Origin: Bacteroidota bacterium
GTDB lineage: Bacteria > Bacteroidota > Bacteroidia > Chitinophagales > LD1
Length of the DNA: 64,000 bases
Assembly: GCA_018267385.1 (NCBI GenBank)
Contig: JAFDYN010000010.1
Location: 1-64,000, forward strand
Direction: 5' to 3'
In this document: piece after piece, positions 7,620-16,900 of the stretch
Layout: the number at the start of each line of letters is the position of its first letter
Position numbering within the stretch: the first letter of the stretch is position 1
Notes under the pieces: model-generated
Told to the model about the DNA's origin: nothing
What the model saw: only the letters and a program-made list of their open reading frames with translations
Database searches by the model: none
Translations under genes and position numbers: made by a program

Positions 7620-9848
7620 ATGAGCTTTCTTAGAGATAAGGTGTGGCGGCCTGCGGGATATTTTTGGGTCCTGTGGGCCATCAGTATTGTAAGTGTAGTG
7701 CTGTTCTTTTTTGCTATCGCTACAGGTATGTGGGGACGCCTCCCATCGGTGCATGAGCTGGAGGACCCGAAGTCTAACACTGCTACGGAGGTGATCAGCG
7801 CAGACGGCGTGGTACTGGGAAAATACTTTCGCGAGAACCGCACCAATGTGACCTACGACCACCTGCCTAAGTGCCTGGTAGATGCACTGCTGGCTACTGA
7901 GGATGTGCGATTTTATGACCATACAGGTATAGACCTGAAGGCCATAGGCCGCGCTGTGATCGGCGTGGTGATCCGAGACTCCAAGGGTGGCGGTAGCACC
8001 ATCACGCAGCAGCTGGCCAAGAATCTTTTCCCGCGCAAAAGGCACATAGGCAAAGTACAACTGGCGCTGCAGAAGTTTAAAGAATGGGTGATAGCGGCGC
8101 GGCTGGAGCATACTTTTACCAAGGAAGAAATACTGGCGTTGTACTTTAATACCGTACCATTCAGTGATAATGCCTTTGGTATCAGTACCGCTGCGGAGAC
8201 CTACTTCAGCAAGCCTGTAGACTCCCTGAATGTGCAGGAGGCCGCCGTGCTGGTGGGTATGCTCAAGGCATCTACAGCGTACAATCCGCATCAAAACCCG
8301 GAGGCATCGCGCAAGCGCCGCGATGTAGTATTGTCTCAGATGGCCAACTATGGCTTTCTGACAGACCACCAATATGACTCCCTGACCAAGCTGCCTATTG
8401 TGCTGCGCTTTGATGCGGGTACACACGAGGATGGACTGGCACCGTACTTTCGTGAGTACCTGCGCCTCTACATCGCCGACTACCTGGACAATCATCCTAA
8501 GCCGGACGGCAGCAAGTACGACCTCTACAAGGACGGGCTGAAGATCTATACCACTATCGACTCGCGTATGCAGCGCTATGCAGAGGAGGCACAGCGGGAG
8601 CACCTGGAGGAGTGGCAGAAGCTATTCTTTAAAATGAGTGCGAAGGACCCGTGGAAGGAGTTCCCGGAGGAGTGGGAGCGCACCTATACGCAAAGCTCAC
8701 GCTACAAGCAATATCAGGCTGAGGGCAAGACGCGCGAGGAGATAGATACGCTGATGCGTACGAAGATAGAGATGCGCATCTTCAGCTGGCAGGGAGAGAA
8801 GGATACGCTGATGAGTCCGTGGGACTCGATACGCTATCACAGGATGATCCTGCAGAATGGCCTCATAGCACTGGATCCGGGCTCCGGTAATGTGCGGGCC
8901 TGGGTGGGAGGGGTAAACTACAAGTACTTCCAATATGACCACGTGAATGTGAATACAAAACGCCAGATCGGGTCTACATTCAAACCATTTGTCTACCTGG
9001 CGGCGATCCGTGAGAAAGGATACTCTCCCTGCTATGAAGTGCCCAATGAGCCGGTGACATTTGAGGCGGGTGACCCACGCTTCCACTTGCAGGAAGACTG
9101 GACACCGCACAACTCTGACGGCAAGTATGGTGGTACGCTAAACTTGAAGCAAGGCCTGGCTAACTCGGTGAATACGATCACTGCCTACCTGATGCATGAG
9201 ATGAGTCCTGCCACGGTAGTAAAACTGGTACACGATATGGGCGTGACCAGCGAGATACCGGACCAGCCCTCTATCTGTCTCGGCACTGCAGATATATCGC
9301 TGATAGAAATGGCCGGAGCCTACACGACCTTTGCCAATAAGGGGGTGCATGTGGACCCCATCTTTGTGACGCGGATAGAGGATAGGACGGGTACGGTCAT
9401 AGCCAATTTTGTAGCGGAGCAGCGAGAGGTGCTGGACGAACCAACAGCCTATGTGATGGTAGACCTGCTGCGCGGTGTGGTGAGCTATGGTACGGGCGTG
9501 CGCCTGCGCTACCGCTATCACCTGCCGGGAGATATCATAGGCAAAACCGGAACCACGCAAAACAACTCTGATGGCTGGTTTATGGGCTGCACGCCAGACC
9601 TGGTCACGGCCACATGGGTAGGGTGCGAGGATAGGTTCATCCGGTTTCGCAGTATGGAGTATGGCCAGGGTGCCAGCACTGCGCTGCCTATCTGTGCCAA
9701 ATTTCTGCAAAAGGTTTTTACCGATTCTACTGCTCTGGGTATCTCGCCTTCCCGCCAGTTTGAGCGGCCTGAAAGACTCTCTATAGACCTGAATTGCAAG
9801 ACCTACGCCGGGCAAAAGAAGGACCGGTCTGAAGAGTTTGGTGACTAA
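7620..9848 (+). CDS. Class A penicillin-binding protein (PBP1A-like)
   Basis: A 742-residue bifunctional peptidoglycan glycosyltransferase/D,D-transpeptidase that polymerises and cross-links lipid II at the outer face of the inner membrane. A short cytoplasmic stretch and one membrane anchor (about residues 13-40) lead into the GT51 domain, with the catalytic TEDxxFYxH segment near 94 and GGSTITQQLAKN near 123. The transpeptidase domain has SxxK in GSTFKPF (Ser452), SxN as SVN near 515 and KTGTT near 642. All catalytic motifs are present. It stands alone between an oppositely oriented adhesin gene and a T9SS gene in the same direction. The ATG at 7620 is the only start that keeps the anchor intact. 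Confidence 0.96.
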   Translation: MSFLRDKVWRPAGYFWVLWAISIVSVVLFFFAIATGMWGRLPSVHELEDPKSNTATEVISADGVVLGKYFRENRTNVTYDHLPKCLVDALLATEDVRFYDHTGIDLKAIGRAVIGVVIRDSKGGGSTITQQLAKNLFPRKRHIGKVQLALQKFKEWVIAARLEHTFTKEEILALYFNTVPFSDNAFGISTAAETYFSKPVDSLNVQEAAVLVGMLKASTAYNPHQNPEASRKRRDVVLSQMANYGFLTDHQYDSLTKLPIVLRFDAGTHEDGLAPYFREYLRLYIADYLDNHPKPDGSKYDLYKDGLKIYTTIDSRMQRYAEEAQREHLEEWQKLFFKMSAKDPWKEFPEEWERTYTQSSRYKQYQAEGKTREEIDTLMRTKIEMRIFSWQGEKDTLMSPWDSIRYHRMILQNGLIALDPGSGNVRAWVGGVNYKYFQYDHVNVNTKRQIGSTFKPFVYLAAIREKGYSPCYEVPNEPVTFEAGDPRFHLQEDWTPHNSDGKYGGTLNLKQGLANSVNTITAYLMHEMSPATVVKLVHDMGVTSEIPDQPSICLGTADISLIEMAGAYTTFANKGVHVDPIFVTRIEDRTGTVIANFVAEQREVLDEPTAYVMVDLLRGVVSYGTGVRLRYRYHLPGDIIGKTGTTQNNSDGWFMGCTPDLVTATWVGCEDRFIRFRSMEYGQGASTALPICAKFLQKVFTDSTALGISPSRQFERPERLSIDLNCKTYAGQKKDRSEEFGD

Positions 9849-9998
9849 CAAACTGGCGGTTTGATCTGCGGCAAGTAGAGGAACCTGGACAGATCCGGCT
9901 CTCTGGCTTATAATGTGTACCTTTACTATATTAAGACCCTGTCTGCCATGTGCGGAGAACATGTCAGTCCCCAATTTATGTGACCGAAAGAATCCTTG

Positions 9999-11960
9999 AT
10001 GAAAAAGAGCTTTACCCTATTCGCTGCCATTGTGACGGTGCTGATCACAGCCTTTGGACAATCCAGCTACTCAAATTTGTTTTACTCCAATGGAGCTACA
10101 GTATATGTGCAATCCGGCGCAGTGCTGCATGTACAGGGAGATGTAGTGAACGCCACGGGCAGCACCCTGACCAATGACGGCCTGGTGAATGTGGAAGGTG
10201 ATATCACTAATAATGCTACTATCAATACAGACGGCTCAGTGGGCGAAGGTACTACGCGCCTGATAGGTAATGGTACAGTAGCGGGTTCTACCACTACGGG
10301 TGTACAAACAATCAAGGGCAGCAGTACAGCCTCTTTTTACAATCTGGTAGTAGACCAGGGCAGCACAAGCCAGTCTGTGGCACTGGGCAATAATGTGACA
10401 GTATCTAATGCGTTGGTTTGGGGCGGCAGTACCACTGCCGGTACCTACTATGTGCCGTCCAGTTATGCCTCTACACTGGGTAATACTAGCTTCATGCAAG
10501 TGCGCGGCGTGACCCCGGGAGGTCATGGCATCATCAATACTTTCACCGGTACCAATGACTATGAACTCTATCTCTCCAATGCGGCACCTACTGCACTGGC
10601 CGGCTACCAGTCTATATCTTCGTTCAATTTTGTGAGCAATACCGCTGCTCTGTCAGGTGCCGCCAATGACGCCTATATCAGCACCCGTGGTGTGGATGGT
10701 GTAGCTTCAGGATTTGCCCGTCAGGCAGATAGGCCGGCTACCTATGTGTTCCCTATCGGCTCTCCAAACCGGACATACAATCCTGTGAAGATCTTCTTTA
10801 CCGGTACGCCATCAGCCTCTATGAAGCTATCGTCTAAGTTTACGGAGTACGCCCTGGCAAATACGAATACTTCTTTCACCAATACTTTTGACCAGACCAA
10901 CTCTACGTGGCCGGCCAGCACAATGAACCTCTCGCAAAATCCAATAGACTATGTAGCAAATCCGGGCTTCAATATCTTTCAGCAAAGCGCCTGCGGTGGC
11001 CCGGTAAACGGCAACTGGCTGGTGATGGACAAAATACTGAAGGCCCACGGCTACTGGAGCTTCAATGCCAGTCCGGCGCTCTCTGGTACTACCTATGTGA
11101 TAGAAGCCTATCCGCACGGCTACAGTGAGTGGGTGACCAATGGTACTAACCCCAATAAGCGTATGCTCCGCACCTCGGCTGCAGCATTCAGTGGTGTGCC
11201 TACCGTGGCAAACTTCCAAAGCGATATGGAGACGTCTGTGGCGCCAAATTATTCCGACCTTGTCACCTACAGCTATTTCAGCAACTCTAAGAACTTTACC
11301 ACCTGCGGCGATGGCGATGGGATCACCGGCGGCAGGTACTCCAGTTTTTCGCATTTTGCCATAGCTACAAGCTCCAGCAATGTGGGTAGTCAGGCACTGC
11401 CTGTAAAACTGATCAGCCTCACAGCTACACCGGTCAATAACGAATATATCCGCCTGGACTGGATCACTGCCTCTGAGATCAATAACAAGGGCTTTGAAAT
11501 ACTGCGTAGTGATAATGGCACCGACTGGACCAGCATAGGCTGGGTAGATGGCAATGGTACTACTAATGAGCAACACAGCTATCTCTACAATGACCATACC
11601 GTGCAGCCAAATGTAGAATACTACTACCGTCTCAGGCAGACAGATTTTGACGGCGGGACTGAGCTGACAGAGATCGTCTCCGGCGAGATCATCAGTGGCT
11701 CGGCTATCACGGTAGCAGCACTGCAGCCTAACCCTGCGAGCGCCTCTGTGAGGATCACGATCAGCACGACGGAGCCGGCTCCAGCCAGCATTGCATTCTA
11801 TGATATCCTGGGCAAGGAGATCATCAGCAATGCCTATCAACTGGAGTATGGTACCAATACCTACCAGATCAATACTGAAGCGCTGGCTGCTGCCACCTAC
11901 TCAGTCATGATCAAGGCCGGTGAGAAGACCTTCTCAAAGAAACTGGTGATCGTAAGATAA
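9999..11960 (+). CDS. T9SS type A secreted protein
   Basis: A 653-residue secreted protein beginning MKKSFTLFAAIV; ATG at 9999 is preferred over the TTG three bases earlier. A signal peptide (about 1-21, ending AFGQ) is followed by a repetitive beta-rich region with many Gly, Asn, Ser and Thr ('GNNVTVSNALVW' style), probably a beta-solenoid. Residues about 470-560 ('LPVKLISLTATPVNNEYIRL', 'ASEINNKGFEILRS') form a fibronectin-like module common in cargo of this phylum. The last 80 residues are the T9SS type A sorting domain (LQPNPASASVRI, FYDILGKEI, ATYSVMIKAGEKTFSKKLVI). The C-terminal 170 residues match the giant adhesin at 13.9-22 kb, which lies just across uvrC; the two are paralogues at least in this part. 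Function is unknown, probably surface attachment. Confidence 0.88.
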   Translation: MKKSFTLFAAIVTVLITAFGQSSYSNLFYSNGATVYVQSGAVLHVQGDVVNATGSTLTNDGLVNVEGDITNNATINTDGSVGEGTTRLIGNGTVAGSTTTGVQTIKGSSTASFYNLVVDQGSTSQSVALGNNVTVSNALVWGGSTTAGTYYVPSSYASTLGNTSFMQVRGVTPGGHGIINTFTGTNDYELYLSNAAPTALAGYQSISSFNFVSNTAALSGAANDAYISTRGVDGVASGFARQADRPATYVFPIGSPNRTYNPVKIFFTGTPSASMKLSSKFTEYALANTNTSFTNTFDQTNSTWPASTMNLSQNPIDYVANPGFNIFQQSACGGPVNGNWLVMDKILKAHGYWSFNASPALSGTTYVIEAYPHGYSEWVTNGTNPNKRMLRTSAAAFSGVPTVANFQSDMETSVAPNYSDLVTYSYFSNSKNFTTCGDGDGITGGRYSSFSHFAIATSSSNVGSQALPVKLISLTATPVNNEYIRLDWITASEINNKGFEILRSDNGTDWTSIGWVDGNGTTNEQHSYLYNDHTVQPNVEYYYRLRQTDFDGGTELTEIVSGEIISGSAITVAALQPNPASASVRITISTTEPAPASIAFYDILGKEIISNAYQLEYGTNTYQINTEALAAATYSVMIKAGEKTFSKKLVIVR

Positions 11961-11982
11961 TATAGCTCCATTCATAATATAG

Positions 11983-12011
11983 AAACCCGCGCTGACCGTG
12001 CGGGTTTTTTT
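11983..12011 (+). terminator. Intrinsic terminator after T9SS gene
   Basis: An 8-bp stem AAACCCGC/GCGGGTTT with a 9-nt loop runs directly into seven T residues, 22 bp past the stop codon. It separates the T9SS gene from uvrC. Confidence 0.85.
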
Positions 12012-12067
12012 GTGCACTTACCTGTTGCATCTTCCGCTGCTGGCAGAGTTTTACTTATTTTTAAGTT

Positions 12068-13888
12068 GTGATCTTAGAAGAATTTGCTGCACAGTACCGG
12101 GACAGCCTGCCTAATCAGCCGGGGGTGTACCGCTACTATGATGAGGAGGGCACTATCCTGTATATAGGCAAGGCTAAAGACCTGAAAAAACGTGTGTCAT
12201 CTTATTTCAATAAGAATGATCACACCTTTCGCATAGCGCATATGGTGCGCAAGATAAACCGCATAGAGTTTACAATAGTAGATACAGAGCAGGATGCCTT
12301 TCTGCTGGAGAATAGCCTGATCAAAAAATACCAGCCGCGCTATAATGTGAGCCTGAAGGATGACAAGTCCTATCCCTACATTGTGATCAAGAATGAAGAC
12401 TATCCGCGTGTCTTCCTGACACGGCAGCTGATAAAAGACGGCTCGGAATACCTCGGGCCGTATACCTCTGTAGGGCAGGTGCGGATCATACTGAACCTAT
12501 TGACCACCATCTTTCCATTGCGTACGTGCACGCTGCCACTTTCGCAAAAGAATATCGACGCAAAGAAGTTTAAAGTATGCCTGCAGTACCACATCAAGAA
12601 CTGCCTGGGGCCCTGCGAAAACCTGCAGAGCAAGGAGGAGTATGATGAGTCTATCAGGCAGGTGAAGGACATACTGAAGAGCAACTTCGGATCAGTGATG
12701 TACTACCTGAAAGGTAAGATGCAGAAGTATGCAGAGAATATGGAGTTTGAGCGGGCCAATGAGTTTAAAGAGAAGATAGACCTGCTCACGGACTACCAGA
12801 GCAAGTCTACGATCGTAAATCCAAAGCTGAACAACGTAGATGTGTACGGCTATACAGAGACGGAGACCACGGCCTTTATCAACTACCTGCGTATAGGTAA
12901 TGGCGTGATCATCCAGACCAAAGCCCTGGAGCTGAAGCGCGTGCTGGATGAAACGCGCGAAGAGATGCTGGAGGCGGCGGTGCGTGAGTGCAGCTTCTCT
13001 GATAATATTCAGATAGATGACCTGCTGTTGCCGTTCTCTATAGAGATACCGGTAGAGGGTGTGAGTGTGGCTGTGCCTGTGATAGGTGATAAGAAAAAAC
13101 TCGTAGACCTGGCCACTAAGAACGCACTCTACGCCAGGCAAGAGCGCATCAACCAGCAAATGACATCGGAGGAGAAGAACCCTTCCTTCCGTATCATGAA
13201 GACACTAAAGGACGACCTGAAGCTCAAGGACCTGCCGCGGCACATAGAGTGCTTTGACAACTCTAACATACAAGGTACAAATCCGGTATCAGCTATCGTA
13301 GTATTTCGAGATGCGAAGCCATCAAAGAAGGACTACCGCTGGTTTAATGTAAAGACAGTAGAGGGGCCGGACGACTTTGCTACGATGGAGGAGGCTGTGT
13401 ACCGCCGCTACCGCCGCATGATAGAGGAGGGTGATCCGCTACCGAACCTTATCGTGATAGATGGCGGCAAAGGTCAGCTCAGCGCTGCTGTGAAGAGCCT
13501 GGAGAAGCTGAATATCTATGGGCAGGTACCAATAGTAGGTATCGCAAAACGACTGGAGGAAATATACTTTCCAGAAGATAGCCTGCCGCTCTATATCAAT
13601 AAAAAGTCAGAAGGGCTGAAACTCATACAGCGCCTGCGCGACGAGGCGCACCGATTCGGTATCACGGCACACCGCAATAAGCGCAGCAAGAGCCAGACCA
13701 CCTCAGAGCTCACCGGTATCAAAGGGATAGGCAATAAAACTTTTGAAAAGCTGATACTGCATTTCAAATCTGTGAAAAAGCTCAAAGAGGCACCGCAAAA
13801 TGAAATAGCAGAAGTGATAGGAGATAGCAAGGCTGCCCTGGTCATCGCTCATTTCGCAGGAGCACAAAATGAAACAGGGCAAGAGTGA
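12068..13888 (+). CDS. uvrC: UvrABC system subunit C (excinuclease)
   Basis: A 606-residue nucleotide-excision repair nuclease that makes both incisions around bulky DNA lesions with UvrA and UvrB. Visible in order: GIY-YIG nuclease domain (GVYRYYDEEG...LYIGKAKDLKKR, about 19-50), UvrB-binding UVR motif near 225-255 (YAENMEFERANEFKEKI), C-terminal RNase H-like nuclease (ECFDNSNIQG, LIVIDGGKGQLSAA, about 395-490), and the helix-hairpin-helix tail (LTGIKGIGNKTFEKL). The start is GTG at 12068, giving MILEEFAAQYRDSLPNQPGVY, which aligns with the usual N-terminus. Length is normal. It is transcribed alone, between two T9SS genes. Confidence 0.97.
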   Translation: MILEEFAAQYRDSLPNQPGVYRYYDEEGTILYIGKAKDLKKRVSSYFNKNDHTFRIAHMVRKINRIEFTIVDTEQDAFLLENSLIKKYQPRYNVSLKDDKSYPYIVIKNEDYPRVFLTRQLIKDGSEYLGPYTSVGQVRIILNLLTTIFPLRTCTLPLSQKNIDAKKFKVCLQYHIKNCLGPCENLQSKEEYDESIRQVKDILKSNFGSVMYYLKGKMQKYAENMEFERANEFKEKIDLLTDYQSKSTIVNPKLNNVDVYGYTETETTAFINYLRIGNGVIIQTKALELKRVLDETREEMLEAAVRECSFSDNIQIDDLLLPFSIEIPVEGVSVAVPVIGDKKKLVDLATKNALYARQERINQQMTSEEKNPSFRIMKTLKDDLKLKDLPRHIECFDNSNIQGTNPVSAIVVFRDAKPSKKDYRWFNVKTVEGPDDFATMEEAVYRRYRRMIEEGDPLPNLIVIDGGKGQLSAAVKSLEKLNIYGQVPIVGIAKRLEEIYFPEDSLPLYINKKSEGLKLIQRLRDEAHRFGITAHRNKRSKSQTTSELTGIKGIGNKTFEKLILHFKSVKKLKEAPQNEIAEVIGDSKAALVIAHFAGAQNETGQE

Positions 13889-13924
13889 TCTCCTGCCCTG
13901 CTCCGGTAAAAAGTTTTTCCGATC

Positions 13925-16900
13925 TTATTTAGCTATGGTCAGCACTTTGGTAAAGAAGCTATTGCCGGTCTTTACCGTGACGTGATAAACACCATCTGCC
14001 AGCGCAGCTATATCAAATCTACGGTCATTATAACCTGCACGGAGCTGCCACTGCGTGCTGAGTACCTCGCGGCCCAGTACATCAGTGAAGCTGATAGCTA
14101 CAGGTGTTTCTGTTGCCGCTACTATATCTACCGTGACCTGTGCAGCGGCAGGATTAGGATAGATATTGTGTATGGTGATACCATTGTTGCTACCGGTGAG
14201 GCTGGCGGAGACTATGTTGCTGTATTCATACTTACCGTCATAGTCCACCTGCTTCAGTCGATAATAGTAGATGGTACCTGTAGCCACCTGGCGGTCGTCC
14301 GTAGCATACTTGATCATACTGTTGCTATTGCCGCTGCCGTCTACCCATGCTATCGGCTCAAAGGCGATACCATCTGTGCTGCGCTCTACCTGGAAGCCAC
14401 TGTTATTGATCTCTGAGGCGGTAGCCCACTCCAGTATGATGTATCTGTCATCCTGCACGGTGGCGGTCAGGTACATGAGCGTGACGGGGAGGGGAGTATT
14501 GGTCTGATGGAGGCCGATAGCAAAATCAGAGAAGCCGGTCACACCGGTGCGCACCGCTGTGGCTACACCGCCGGAGATGGACTGTGTAGCATTACTATGG
14601 CTACCATAGGCGCTGGACTGTGCTGAGCCATTCAGCAGGCCGCAGCCCAGCCATGGAAAGCTGGCATTGGAGCGCTTGATCACACCCATCTGGTTGGCAG
14701 CCGTAGGTGCATTGCTGTAGCCCATGGCATTCAGTGTCACGTCATATGTGCCGCCGGCCATAGTGCTATTTGGCGTGAATGTCCAGAATCCGTTATTGAG
14801 GTAATCATTGATCTTGGAGCCATTGATCTGGCAGGTAGATATGGATGGTGCAGTGCCGGACTGACCGGTAGTGAAGTAACCCAACAGGCTGGTAATACCG
14901 GACTGGCCATTAAAGCTGATGTTGCCCAGATCATAGTAGGATGTATTGCCCACAGGGAAATCATAAGCACCGCTCGCACCTACATAGCGGCGCAGGTTTC
15001 CGATCACATATTTATTGAGGCCGTGACCTGTGATGGCAGAGGTCGATGTGCTGGATGCTACCAGTTCATTGCTGCCTGTAGAGATGCGGCCTTTTGTGAA
15101 TGCTATCACGCCACTGGCATTAGCAGTATTGGTCAGCGTCACAATATCGGAGGTACCGGACTTCTGCACATATATATTTACCATGCTGGACGGGAGGCCG
15201 TTGCCTGATACCATATCGCCATTGCCTACAAAACCATAGCTGGCAGAAGAAGAGAATGTGCGCGTGCCGCTGATGCGGATATTGCCATCACTCGTAGTAG
15301 TACCTGAGGTCTTTATGCCGTTTGGTGAGCCATATTTGAAGGTGGCTCCGGCGTTGATCGCAAAATTGCCTGTGCCGGTGACATTTTCTGTCTCATCCAG
15401 CTGGAAGACAGCCGGTGAGTAAACGTTAAAGTTGCCCTTGACCGCAAAGCTGGCTGCAGGGCCGACATTGTAGTCTGTGGTATTGGCAGCATCTGCATTG
15501 ATGTCTACATTGTAGTAGCTGATGGTATTGCTATTGCCATCTGTGCCACGCAGCACCTGATGGGCAGTACCATTAGATCCGTAAAACTCTACTGTACCGC
15601 CGGTGAGGGAGTATGGTATGGTGGTGCCTGTCAGGACCGGCTGAGTGGTACTGAGATTGCGGATCATGATGCGGCCGCCATCCATGATGAGGCCGCCATT
15701 GCCTAAGAAGGAAACCGCTCCTCCGGAGCCATCCACACAGTTTACTACGGTGTTAGCGCTGCTCACGATCAGGGAGTCATTGATGGTGGCATCGGTAGAC
15801 AGGTTCTTGTAGTCAGTGCCATAGATATTAGACCCTGAAAATTTAACGTTGTAATAGGTCCTGTTGCCACGCAGGGTTTGCGCACCTGCGCCGGCCAGCT
15901 CTATCGTACCGCCATTCAGTGTGTAGGCATTGCTCACTCCGTCCATACGTGGTATCAGGTCTGAGCTGCTGGTGCTGAGTGCCGGGATCTGATAGAGTGT
16001 ACCCGCGGCCATGGTCAGCGTGCCGGTAGATCCGGTGATATAGGCCGTAGCAGTCTCCAGAAACTGTCCCTTGCGGATATCCAGCTTGCCACCTGTAGCG
16101 CTGATAGTAGTAGCATTGGTCAGGCCTGTAGACTGTGTGAGCGTGACAGACAGACTCTTATTAAGGAGATCTATAATAATTTGCTTACCGTTTGAGCTGG
16201 TAGTGATGGCATCACCTGTCACCTGATTGGCGTGACCGGTGTACCAGAATGTAGCAAGCTGATTGAAAGTCTTATTGCTGTTTGTAAACTGGACATTGCC
16301 CAATGTACCGGATAATTGTTGTATGCCGTCAGGTGAGGTGATCTTCAATGTGCTGCCTTGCTCTGTGACAAATGTATTAGTACCTCCGGAGATGCTTTTT
16401 TTGATTACAAGCGCTGTCGTATTATTGGCTGCGAAACCAAAATCCAATGTACCCCCGGTTTTGACGGTGATGGCAGCTGAAGTACCGCTGTAGCAGGTGA
16501 CGTCCAGATTATTATTGCGCAGCGCAACGTTGGCACCGGAGAGGATATTCATAGGGATGGTGACGGGCTGAGTAGCTACATCCAAATACTGAGTAGTACT
16601 TGTATTGTTATAATTGAAAGATGATGTGCCGGTAGCAGCTTCGTTATCAAAAAGGACGGTACTAGCCACGGTCAGGTCACCTGTGAGGTTTACTGTAGCA
16701 TTGGTAGCAGAGCCGCCCCCATTATGGAAAAGCGTCAGTGCCCCGTTACCTTTCGATGAGAGGTTTTCCGTGATATTGAGTGTCTGGGTAGCGCTGCCGC
16801 TAAAGCATGCAGCCAGTGCTAGGTAGCCGCTGTTATGATTTAGCCTGCCTACAGTGACAGTAGGGCTGCTGGTATGAGACATCATGCTGACCGCATAGGT

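Noticed and set aside
5010-7663. Direct repeats considered as the ends of an insertion sequence
   Set aside because: No transposase or terminal inverted repeats lie between them, and 44 bp is too long for a normal target-site duplication.
7419-8603. 394-residue minus-strand frame across the PBP start
   Set aside because: It overlaps the catalytic glycosyltransferase region of the PBP in antisense; composition is atypical and no motif is present.
10827-11840. 337-residue minus-strand frame opposite the T9SS type A gene
   Set aside because: Antisense to a gene with a clear signal peptide and sorting domain; no recognisable features of its own.
13875-13900. CAGGGCA/TGCCCTG hairpin at the uvrC end
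   Set aside because: It overlaps the last uvrC codons and lacks a clear T-run directly after the stem; a weak terminator is possible but not supported.
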